Below are positions 35,253 through 42,296 of a stretch of DNA of 64,000 nt, piece after piece. Below the pieces are notes generated by a model. It was not told the origin of the DNA. It saw only the letters and a list, made by a program, of their open reading frames with translations, and did no database searches. A program made the translations under genes and the position numbers. Position 1 is the first letter of the stretch, and every line of letters begins with the position of its first letter. The stretch comes from Mayfieldus sp963772265 (lineage in GTDB: Bacteria > Actinomycetota > Thermoleophilia > Solirubrobacterales > 70-9), in assembly GCA_963772265.1 (NCBI GenBank), contig CAVYWS010000002.1, positions 62,001-126,000 on the forward strand. Reading direction: 5' to 3'.

Positions 35253-36700
35253 TCCGCGGCCGGCCTGAAGCCGCCGAGCTCGAAGCCGATGCGCGCGCCT
35301 CCGAGGGGGGAGTCCTCGACCCAGATCGACCCGCCGTGCGCGGCGACGATCTCCTGCGCGATCGCCAGGCCGAGACCGGTGCCGCCGGAGCTGCGCGAGC
35401 GCGACGCCTCGACGCGATGGAAGCGGTCGAAGACACGAACACGCTCCGCCGACGGGATCCCGGGGCCGTCGTCGTCGACGTACACCCTGAGCGTGCCCCC
35501 GGCTGCCTCGGCTTCGACTCGCACCCTGCCCCCCGGTCCGGTGTGCTCGACCGCGTTTCGCAGCAGGTTGCGGACCACCTGACCGATCCGGTCGGGGTCG
35601 GCGACCAGGGCTCCGGTCGGCGCGTCCGCGAGCTCGAGCCGCCGACCCTCGGCCGGGATCGAGTCGACGATCTCGGCGAGGAACCGCGGCAGCTCGATCT
35701 CACTCTTGACCGGCTGCTGCCCCTCGTCGAGGCGGGCGAGCGCCAGCAGGTCATCGACAAGCCTCTGCATGTGGCTGATCTCACGGACCGCGATTCGCTC
35801 CACCTCGCGAACCCGCTGCGGGGCCGGGTTCCGCTCGCGGGAGAGGACCTCGAGCTGTCCCCGGATCGCGGTAAGGGGCGTGCGCAGCTCGTGGGAGGCG
35901 TCGGAGACGAACTCGCGCTGGCGCGAGAACGCGTCCTCGAGGCGCCCAAGCATGTGATCGAACGACTCGGCCAGCTGCCGAACCTCGTCCTGCGCGCCGT
36001 CGGATCCGATTCGGTGGGTGAGATCACCGGCGTCGACCGCGGCGGCGATCCTGGCCATCCGGCGCAGCGGAGCGGCGGTCCGAGCAGCCAGCAGGTAGCC
36101 CGCCGCGAGCGCCCCTGCGAGGGTCAGGGCCCCGATCAGAAGAAAGGTGCGGGCCACCTCCGACTGGCCGCGCTTGGCGGGCTCCAGCGGCTCGCCGGCC
36201 CGGATCACCGCCGCCCTCCCCGCGGGACCGGAGACCGGGCGGGTCAGAAGGCGCACCTCGCCCGCGTCCTCGAGCTCGAGATTCGAATATCCAGGCTGGG
36301 CGGTTCGCAGCTGGTTCGCCTGCCGCCTCTCGACCTCGGCCTCGGCGCTGGACTCCGACGGCTCCGGCGGCAGATGCACGAGCTCCGGCTCGTTGCTGAT
36401 CGTCCCCGCCCGGGGAACGGTGACGATCAGCAACCTCGCGGATGGCCCGAAGGGCTGGGCGGATATGTAACGGCGGGCGGCTGCGAGACGGGCCCTCGGG
36501 TTGTCAGGTGCGGCCTGCAGGCGATGCGCGAGGGCATTGCTCTCGGCCCGGAGGTCGCGATCGATGCGCGAGCGAAGCTCGGCACCCGTGGTTCGGTAGA
36601 CGGCGACGAAGGTGATTGCGAAGGCCGAGACGACGATCGCGGCGATCGAGATCGCCAGCCTGCCCCGAAAGCCGATCCGACCGCGTGCAGCGGGGGTCAT
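35249..36700 (-). CDS. Sensor histidine kinase, module B
   Basis: A complete 483-residue kinase. The N-terminal helix (AISIAAIVVSAFAITFVAVY), a ~140-residue extracellular domain with acidic Glu/Ser/Pro patches, and a second helix precede HAMP. HisKA has the active histidine in FVSDASHELRTPLTAIRGQ near residue 260; the ATPase domain shows NLLRNAVEHTG (N box), VDDDGPGIP (G1) and GTGLGLAIAQEIV (G2). It overlaps the regulator gene by 4 bases (ATGA), so the two are co-translated. It differs from the module A kinase in sensor-domain sequence, so the two systems probably sense different cues. Confidence 0.95.
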   Translation of the reverse strand: MTPAARGRIGFRGRLAISIAAIVVSAFAITFVAVYRTTGAELRSRIDRDLRAESNALAHRLQAAPDNPRARLAAARRYISAQPFGPSARLLIVTVPRAGTISNEPELVHLPPEPSESSAEAEVERRQANQLRTAQPGYSNLELEDAGEVRLLTRPVSGPAGRAAVIRAGEPLEPAKRGQSEVARTFLLIGALTLAGALAAGYLLAARTAAPLRRMARIAAAVDAGDLTHRIGSDGAQDEVRQLAESFDHMLGRLEDAFSRQREFVSDASHELRTPLTAIRGQLEVLSRERNPAPQRVREVERIAVREISHMQRLVDDLLALARLDEGQQPVKSEIELPRFLAEIVDSIPAEGRRLELADAPTGALVADPDRIGQVVRNLLRNAVEHTGPGGRVRVEAEAAGGTLRVYVDDDGPGIPSAERVRVFDRFHRVEASRSRSSGGTGLGLAIAQEIVAAHGGSIWVEDSPLGGARIGFELGGFRPAAD

Positions 36701-37371
36701 CGGGGTGCGGCGAGCCGGTATCCGACCGAGCGCACGGTCTCGATCGGCGCCGGGTCTCCGGTCACCTCGAGTCGGCGGCGCAGATAGCCCACATAGACCT
36801 GGACCACGTTGGTGCCGGGGTCGTGGTCGTACCCCCAGACCGCGGCCAGGATCTGCTCGCGCGAGAGAACCTGGCCGGGATGACGCATCAGGTAGAGGAG
36901 AAGGTCGAACTCGGTCCCGGAGAGATGGATCGAAGTGTCCCCCCGCAGCACCTCCCGGCTCAGCAGGTCGAGGCTGATCTCGCCGACCTCGAGCCTCGTG
37001 GCTTCGGCCTGGTCGGGCCGGCGCAGATGGGCGCGAACCCTCGCCAGCAGCTCGTCGAAGGCGAACGGCTTGGGCATGTAGTCGGTAGCGCCGCGATCCA
37101 GGCCTTCCACCCGGTCGTCGACGTCGCCGCGGGCGGTGAGGACGATCACCGGCAGTGCGGGCTTCGCGCGCCTGACGCGGTCGAGGACCTCGAGCCCGTC
37201 CCGCCCCGGCAGCATGCGGTCGAGGAGGATCAGGTCGACCGGCTCGTCGAGGGCAAGCCGCTCGCCCTGTTCGCCGTCGCCCACGACCTGGACCGAGTAG
37301 CCCTCGGCCTCCAGGCCACGCTTGAGGAAGTCCGCGATCGCGGCCTCATCCTCGATCACCAGGATGCGCAC
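36697..37371 (-). CDS. OmpR-family response regulator, module B
   Basis: A complete 224-residue regulator. The receiver domain has ILVIEDEAAIADFL, the phospho-acceptor aspartate in LILLDRMLPGRDG, VLTARGDVDDRV and the lysine in YMPKPFAFDELL. The winged-helix domain has LSGTEFDLLLYLMRHPG, VWGYDHDPGTNVVQVYVG and IETVRSVGYRLAA. It starts at ATG 37371 and is divergent from the second apbE module; 110 bases separate it from that module's first gene. By position it is the likely regulator of that module. Confidence 0.95.
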   Translation of the reverse strand: MRILVIEDEAAIADFLKRGLEAEGYSVQVVGDGEQGERLALDEPVDLILLDRMLPGRDGLEVLDRVRRAKPALPVIVLTARGDVDDRVEGLDRGATDYMPKPFAFDELLARVRAHLRRPDQAEATRLEVGEISLDLLSREVLRGDTSIHLSGTEFDLLLYLMRHPGQVLSREQILAAVWGYDHDPGTNVVQVYVGYLRRRLEVTGDPAPIETVRSVGYRLAAPR

Positions 37372-37481
37372 ACGGCGATGCTAGAGGGCGCCGGATTCGG
37401 TCCCCCACGGCCTCCTGTCCTCTAAGAAGACTCTCAGCAGGGCCTTAGGGGAACTTTTTTCTCGCTGCCGACCATTGGCGT

Positions 37482-37859
37482 GTGCGAGTCGAGGAAAGAC
37501 GACGCGTCGCCCGCCTTCGCCTTCGCGCCCGCAGACGCCGGGCCGGCGAGCTGCGCCGGCGTGCGGTGTTCCTCTCGCTGATGCTGTTCGCTGTCCTCTG
37601 GCTGGGGGTGTTCGCGCAGATGGTCAGCGGCCACGACCCGGTGCTCGGCTCCGGGCCGAGCACGAAGCTGGCGCGGAACACCACCACCAAGCAGAGGTCG
37701 AACCCGCAACCCGCGCGCAAGCGCGCCGAGCAGAGCGAGTGGGTGATGGACCCGACGACCGGCGAGATCTACCGGGTCCCGAGCGGCTCCGAGCAGGCGG
37801 CGACGTCCAGCCAGCCTGCCCCCGTGTCTCCGGCGCCGGTCGTCACCTCGCAGTCGTGA
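37482..37859 (+). CDS. Small membrane-anchored protein leading apbE module B
   Basis: A 125-residue protein starting at GTG 37482. A very basic cytoplasmic N-terminus (RLRLRARRRRAGELRRR) leads into one helix (AVFLSLMLFAVLWLGVFA). The outer part has polar, basic sequence and then VMDPTTGEIYRVPSGS and a Pro/Ser/Val tail. It occupies the same place as the small proteins ahead of apbE copy A. DPTTG shares the D-P-x-x-G pattern of DPAIG there but lacks the final A-S/T of the flavinylation motif. Its stop overlaps the apbE GTG by 4 bases. Function unknown. Confidence 0.65.
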   Translation: MRVEERRRVARLRLRARRRRAGELRRRAVFLSLMLFAVLWLGVFAQMVSGHDPVLGSGPSTKLARNTTTKQRSNPQPARKRAEQSEWVMDPTTGEIYRVPSGSEQAATSSQPAPVSPAPVVTSQS

Positions 37860-38830
37860 CCCCGGAGTCGGTTCTGCGCTTCGCCTGCTTCGGCTCCCGG
37901 GCGGCGGTGCACGTCGGGGGATCGAGCGGAAGCTCGACTCCCGAGCAGGCTACGCAGCGCAGTCGCGAGCGGCTGCTCGATGTCCATCTGAGGCTGTCCA
38001 GGTTCATCGCCGACAGCGAGCTCTCCGAGCTCAACCGCTCCCAGGCCCGCGCGCTCGCGGCAACCCCGCTGATGCGCCGCTTCGCGCAGGCGGTGGTCGA
38101 CGCCGGGCTGCGCAGCCGCGGGCTGGTCGACGCAACCCGCCTCGACCACCTGCAGAGGGTCGGCTATCGCGAGTCGATGCAGGACAGGCCCGGCGTTCCG
38201 CTTCGCGCCACGCTGGCGGCCGCCCCGCCCCGCCGGCCGGCTTCGGCGCACCCGGCCGCTCTCTGGCGAGCGATCGAGGTCGACGAGGACGCGGGCCTCG
38301 TCCGCCGCCCGCCCGGCGTGCTCCTGGACAGCGGCGGAATCGGCAAGGGCCTCGCCGCCGACCTTGTCGCCGCGGGGCTGCGCGAGCATCCGACCTTTGC
38401 CGTCGACTGCGCCGGAGACATACGCATCGGCGGCAGCGCCGGGACGCCGCGCCGGGTGCTGGTCGACGACCCGTTCGGCGGCTCGCCCCTGCACGAGCTG
38501 ACGGTGACCGAAGGCGCCGTGGCGACGAGCGGCATCGGGAAGCGCGCCTGGTGGCGGCCCGACGGCCGCCCCGCCCACCACCTGATCGACCCCGGCAGCG
38601 GAGAGCCCGCTTACACGGGCATCGTCCAGGTCACCGCCCTCGCGCCCACCGCCCAGCTCGCCGAGGTCCTCGCCAAGACGGCGCTGCTTCGCGGACCGAA
38701 GGCGGCGACCGGGGAGCTGCCCTACGGCGGCGTCGTGGTCCTCGAGGATCGCTCGCACGTGGTCGTCCCCGGCCCCGCGGTGGGAGTCCCGAGCGTGCCG
38801 AGCCCATCGGTTGCCCGAGTGGCCGGATGA
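37856..38830 (+). CDS. apbE: FAD:protein FMN transferase ApbE (copy B)
   Basis: A 324-residue paralogue of the ApbE at 30.8 kb, starting at GTG 37856 (GTGA overlap). The same motifs are in order: LLDSGGIGKGLAADLVA near residue 160, FAVDCAGDIRIGG near 180, GAVATSGIGKRAWWRPDG near 220 and HHLIDPGSGEPAYTG near 240. Its N-terminal ~40 residues differ from copy A and lack the M-G-S-H-like start, and its C-terminus is longer and Pro/Ser-rich. It overlaps the b-heme protein gene by 4 bases, exactly as in copy A, which supports duplication of the gene pair. Confidence 0.92.
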   Translation: MTPESVLRFACFGSRAAVHVGGSSGSSTPEQATQRSRERLLDVHLRLSRFIADSELSELNRSQARALAATPLMRRFAQAVVDAGLRSRGLVDATRLDHLQRVGYRESMQDRPGVPLRATLAAAPPRRPASAHPAALWRAIEVDEDAGLVRRPPGVLLDSGGIGKGLAADLVAAGLREHPTFAVDCAGDIRIGGSAGTPRRVLVDDPFGGSPLHELTVTEGAVATSGIGKRAWWRPDGRPAHHLIDPGSGEPAYTGIVQVTALAPTAQLAEVLAKTALLRGPKAATGELPYGGVVVLEDRSHVVVPGPAVGVPSVPSPSVARVAG

Positions 38831-39405
38831 GCGCCTCCCACCACCTCTTCTGGATCACCAGCCGCGCCGCCGGGAGCGCGGCCCTGATCACCGCCAGCGT
38901 CAGCGTCGCCGTCGGCATCCTGCTCGGCGGCCGCCGCAACGATGCGATGCCTCGCTCCGAGCTTCGTCCGGTCCACGAGGCGCTCTCGCTCGCGACCCTG
39001 GCGCTGATCGCCCTGCACGGCGCGGCCCTGCTCGGCGACAGCTACCTGCGGCCGGGGATCGCCGGCATCGCGGTGCCGATGGCCGGCGCCTACCGGCCGG
39101 TTTGGACGGCGACGGGAATCGTCGCGGGATACGGCCTCGCCGCGCTTGGCCTCTCCTACTACCTCCGTGAATCGATCGGGGCTGCGCGCTGGCGGCGGCT
39201 GCATCGCTTCACCGCCCTGTTCTGGGTCCTCGGGGTCGTTCACACCGTCGGCTCCGGGACCGATGCCCGGCAGCCTTGGTTCCTGCTCCTCACCGGTGCG
39301 GTCGTCCTCCCCGCGGCCTTCCTGGTCGCCGCGCGCACCGCCCGTGGCCTGGCTTCGGCGCTTGACCTGCCTCGCTCGGAGCCGCCGATGAGGCAGAGCT
39401 ACTAG
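38827..39405 (+). CDS. Ferric-reductase-like b-heme membrane protein (copy B)
   Basis: A 192-residue paralogue of the protein at 30.1 kb, intact. Matching landmarks: FWITSRAAGSAALITAS with WIASRASGLVALALVT, RPVHEALSLAT with AAIHEHTAV, LHGAALLGDSYLRPGIAGI with VHGVTLLGDAWLSPGIAGI, LHRFTALFWVLG with AHRFTVVVYALA, and VVHTVGSGTDA with VVHTLGAGTDA. The histidines that could bind two hemes are conserved except that the HEH of copy A is HEA here. It ends module B; there is no flavoreductase or ferredoxin after it, unlike module A. Electrons may come from quinol or from the module A pair. Confidence 0.85.
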   Translation: MSASHHLFWITSRAAGSAALITASVSVAVGILLGGRRNDAMPRSELRPVHEALSLATLALIALHGAALLGDSYLRPGIAGIAVPMAGAYRPVWTATGIVAGYGLAALGLSYYLRESIGAARWRRLHRFTALFWVLGVVHTVGSGTDARQPWFLLLTGAVVLPAAFLVAARTARGLASALDLPRSEPPMRQSY

Positions 39406-39430
39406 CGACGAACGTCACCAACTACTACTG

Positions 39431-39454
39431 CTACACCACTAGTCAGTTGTGTAG
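39431..39454. promoter_or_regulatory. Probable ArsR-type operator/promoter region
   Basis: CTACAC (39431-39436) and GTGTAG (39449-39454) form inverted arms around an AT-richer centre containing ACTAGT, 18 bases upstream of the ArsR-family start at 39473. The region is clearly lower in GC than its surroundings. The position suits an autoregulatory operator overlapping the promoter. Confidence 0.45.
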
Positions 39455-39472
39455 TTGTGGTAGCCTGGGGGC

Positions 39473-39823
39473 ATGGCAATCAAGGCTGCGATCCCTCACC
39501 CGCTTCCGCCGCCCCTCGTCGAGCAGATCACCGAACGCTTCCGGGTCCTCTCCGAGCCGACCCGGATCATGCTTCTCGACGCGCTGCGCGACGGCGAAGC
39601 GACCGTCGGGGAGCTGCAGGAGGCGACCGGTGCGTCGCAGCAGAACGTCTCCAAGCACCTGCGTGTGCTCCTGCACGCCGGCCTGGTGACTCGCCGTAAG
39701 GACGGCAACTTCTCGCGCTACTCGATCGCCGACCCGGGCGTCTTCGCGCTCTGCGAGCAGGTTTGCGGCGGCCTGCGCCGCCAGCTCGACGAGCTCGACG
39801 CCCTGCTGCAAGGAGGCAGCTGA
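39473..39823 (+). CDS. ArsR-family transcriptional regulator
   Basis: A 116-residue winged-helix repressor. The fold is plain: FRVLSEPTRIMLLDALRDGE, the recognition helix ASQQNVSKHLRVLLHAGLV and the wing RRKDGNFSRYSIAD. One cysteine pair in the last third (FALCEQVCGG) could bind a metal, but the classic CxC metal-site motif of the recognition helix is missing, so the ligand may be an oxidant or organic compound. It is the first gene of an operon with a DUF2892 protein and an MMPL exporter, presumably repressed by it. Confidence 0.92.
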   Translation: MAIKAAIPHPLPPPLVEQITERFRVLSEPTRIMLLDALRDGEATVGELQEATGASQQNVSKHLRVLLHAGLVTRRKDGNFSRYSIADPGVFALCEQVCGGLRRQLDELDALLQGGS

Positions 39824-39824
39824 C

Positions 39825-40073
39825 ATGTACCGCTCCGATCCACCAATCCGCTGGCCGCTCGAGCGGGTGCTGTTCGCGCTCGCCGCCACGATGACGCTGC
39901 TCAGCGTCGCTCTGGTCCTGCTCGTCTCGCCCTGGTTCCTGCTGCTGACGGCATTCGTGGGCGCCAACCAGTGGCTCTACGTCGCGGTCGGCGCCTGCCC
40001 CGCGTCGATCGTCGTCAAGCGCCTGTTCGGGCTCCGATCGGTCGTATATCCCAATCGCACTCCCGTGCGATGA
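39825..40073 (+). CDS. DUF2892 small membrane protein
   Basis: An 82-residue protein of the DUF2892 family with two hydrophobic segments (FALAATMTLLSVALVLLVS and WFLLLTAFVGANQWLYVAVG) and an Ala-Cys-Pro turn (VGACPASIVVKRLFG) conserved in the family. Members often neighbour ArsR regulators and rhodanese or thiol-redox genes. It starts at ATG 39825, directly after the regulator stop, and overlaps the MMPL start by 4 bases. Function unknown; the cysteine may handle a thiol or sulfur species. Confidence 0.85.
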   Translation: MYRSDPPIRWPLERVLFALAATMTLLSVALVLLVSPWFLLLTAFVGANQWLYVAVGACPASIVVKRLFGLRSVVYPNRTPVR

Positions 40074-42211
40074 CTCGTTACGGCCCGATCGGCAGGCTCG
40101 GCCGCTACACGGCAACCCACTTCCGCACGGTCCTCATGGCCTGGGCGGTCGTCGCGGTGGGGCTCGGTTTCTTCGCGCCTCGGGTCGAGAAGGCGCTGTC
40201 GGGCGCCGGCTGGGAGGCGTCCGGTTCGCAGTCGGTGCAGGCCCGCAAACTGATCGACCGAAACTTCGCCGGCCTCTCCGGCTACGGACTGATGACCGTG
40301 GTGCACTCCCCCGGGGCGACGAGCGGCGACCCGGCCTTCCGGGGCACAGTGTCCGCGGTCGAGCGCCAGCTTCGAGCCGACCCCGCGGTGCGAACCGTGG
40401 TCGCCCCCCGGCCCGGAATCTCGATCTCTGCCGACGGTCACACGGCGGTCGTGCAGGCCGGCGCCGCCCGCGACTCGAACGCGATGGTCGCCGCCGCCGA
40501 CCGGCTCAAGGGCCCGCTCGGCGAGCTCGGCCGTGGAGACGTTCAGGTCCATTTGACCGGAGCGCCGGGGATGTGGTCGGACTTCAACGCGGCCAACAAG
40601 GACGCGATGCTGAAGTCCGAGGTGATCTCCTGGCCCGTCACGCTCGGGATCATGGTGATCGCCTTCGGCTCGCTGGTCGCGGCCGGACTGCCGTTGATGC
40701 TGACCATGATCGGCCTGCTCGCCGCCGCCGGCATGCTCTACCTAGGAACCCAGGTCATGCCGATCTCGATCTGGGCGATGAACTTCGCGCTCATGTTCGC
40801 GCTCGCCCTCGGCATCGACTATGCCCTGTTCGTCGTCTACCGCTTCCGGGGCGCGTTCTTCGGCTCCCGCCTGTCGGTTGCCGACGCCACGGCCCAGACC
40901 ATGGACACGGCGGGCAAGGCTGTTCTCTTCTCGGGCCTCACGGTGCTGATCTCGCTGACCGCCGTGATGCTCGTGCCGAGCCCGGCGTTCCGCTCGATGA
41001 GCCTCGGGATCATGCTCGCGGTCATCTTCGTGTTGGCGGCAACGCTGACCCTGCTGCCCGCAGTCCTCGCCAGGCTCGGCCCGAAGGTCGACAGGCTGGC
41101 CTTGCCCTGGGCTCACTCGGGTGAGCATCGCTCGGCCCGCTTCGCCGCCTGGGGCGAACGCCTCTGGCAGCGACCGCTCGCCTACGGACTGCCCGCGCTC
41201 GCGGTTCTGGCGGTGCTGATCGTGCCGGTCACCGGCCTTCGCACGGCGATGCCCTCGATCAAGGTGGTCCCGGACGGCGATTCGTCGCGGGTCGGCTACC
41301 AGCAGGTGCAGGCCGCGTTCGGTACCGGCGCCACCGGGCCCCTGCAGGTTGTCGCCCCCGCCTCCGATGCCCGCGAGGTCACCGCGGCTGCAAAACGCGA
41401 TCCCGGAATCGCCCAGGTTCTGCCGCCCCAACACGGCGGCGGGGGGTTGGCGCTGATCAACGCCGTCCCGCGCCAGGATCCGTCCGATCCAGCCGTCGGC
41501 GCAACCATCGACCGCCTGCGAGGGGAGCTGCCGGCCGGGGCCCTGGTCGGCGGCGCGGTGGTCGAGAACCACGATCTGAAGACTGCGCTGGACGCCAAGA
41601 CACCGCTGGTGCTCGGCGTCGTCCTCTCGCTCGGGTTCCTGCTGCTGCTCGTTGCCCTCCAGGCCCCGGTCATCGCGGCGGTCGGGGTAGTAACCAACCT
41701 GATGGCGACCGGCGCCGCCTTCGGCGTCGCCAAGTGGATCTTCCAGGACGGAGCACTTCACTCCCTGCTCGGCTTCCAACCCCAGGGCTTTCTCGACGCC
41801 TGGGGGCCGGTGTTCTTCTTCGCGATGATCTTCGCGATCTCGATGGACTACACGGTCTTCCTGCTCTCCTCGGCGAAGGAGCACTGGGATCGAACCGGCA
41901 ACGCCAAGGAGGCGATGATCGGCGGCGTCGCCCATTCCGGGCGGGTGATCTTCGCCGCCGGCGCGGTGATGGTCGCGGTCTTCTTCACCTTCGCCCTCTC
42001 CGGCCCGCTTCCGCCCAAGGAGATGGGGATCATCCTCGGCATCGCGGTACTGCTCGACGCGATGCTGATCAGGCTCCTGCTGATGCCGGTCGCCCTGCGG
42101 CTGCTCGGCCCCTGGGCCTGGTATCTGCCGCGATGGGCCCACCGGGTCCTCCCCGACGTGCGCTTCGGCCACGGGGCGCCCGCCGTGGGCAGGGCAGGGA
42201 CCAGCGCTTAG
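40070..42211 (+). CDS. MMPL/RND-family exporter
   Basis: A 713-residue transporter of the MMPL branch of the RND superfamily. It shows about twelve membrane helices in two halves, each with a large outer domain. The proton-relay segment MFALALGIDYALFVVYRFRG near residue 250 and its counterpart FAISMDYTVFLLSSAKEHW near 600 carry the D-Y pairs seen in MmpL3-type proteins. Members export lipids, drugs or toxic small molecules. Translation is coupled to the DUF2892 gene (ATGA). Control by the ArsR protein suggests an inducible efflux function and not constitutive lipid export. Confidence 0.9.
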   Translation: MTRYGPIGRLGRYTATHFRTVLMAWAVVAVGLGFFAPRVEKALSGAGWEASGSQSVQARKLIDRNFAGLSGYGLMTVVHSPGATSGDPAFRGTVSAVERQLRADPAVRTVVAPRPGISISADGHTAVVQAGAARDSNAMVAAADRLKGPLGELGRGDVQVHLTGAPGMWSDFNAANKDAMLKSEVISWPVTLGIMVIAFGSLVAAGLPLMLTMIGLLAAAGMLYLGTQVMPISIWAMNFALMFALALGIDYALFVVYRFRGAFFGSRLSVADATAQTMDTAGKAVLFSGLTVLISLTAVMLVPSPAFRSMSLGIMLAVIFVLAATLTLLPAVLARLGPKVDRLALPWAHSGEHRSARFAAWGERLWQRPLAYGLPALAVLAVLIVPVTGLRTAMPSIKVVPDGDSSRVGYQQVQAAFGTGATGPLQVVAPASDAREVTAAAKRDPGIAQVLPPQHGGGGLALINAVPRQDPSDPAVGATIDRLRGELPAGALVGGAVVENHDLKTALDAKTPLVLGVVLSLGFLLLLVALQAPVIAAVGVVTNLMATGAAFGVAKWIFQDGALHSLLGFQPQGFLDAWGPVFFFAMIFAISMDYTVFLLSSAKEHWDRTGNAKEAMIGGVAHSGRVIFAAGAVMVAVFFTFALSGPLPPKEMGIILGIAVLLDAMLIRLLLMPVALRLLGPWAWYLPRWAHRVLPDVRFGHGAPAVGRAGTSA

Positions 42212-42296
42212 CGGCGGCGACCGCGGCCTGCCCGAAGGAGATGCCCCCGCGAAAGCTCCGCGTCAGGCCACCACATCCGACCAGTTCGTAGGCGGA

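Noticed and set aside
34907..36787. A 626-codon open frame on the plus strand over the module B kinase
   Set aside because: It is antisense to a complete histidine kinase with all catalytic boxes; the small-protein gene at 34860 accounts for its first part in another frame.
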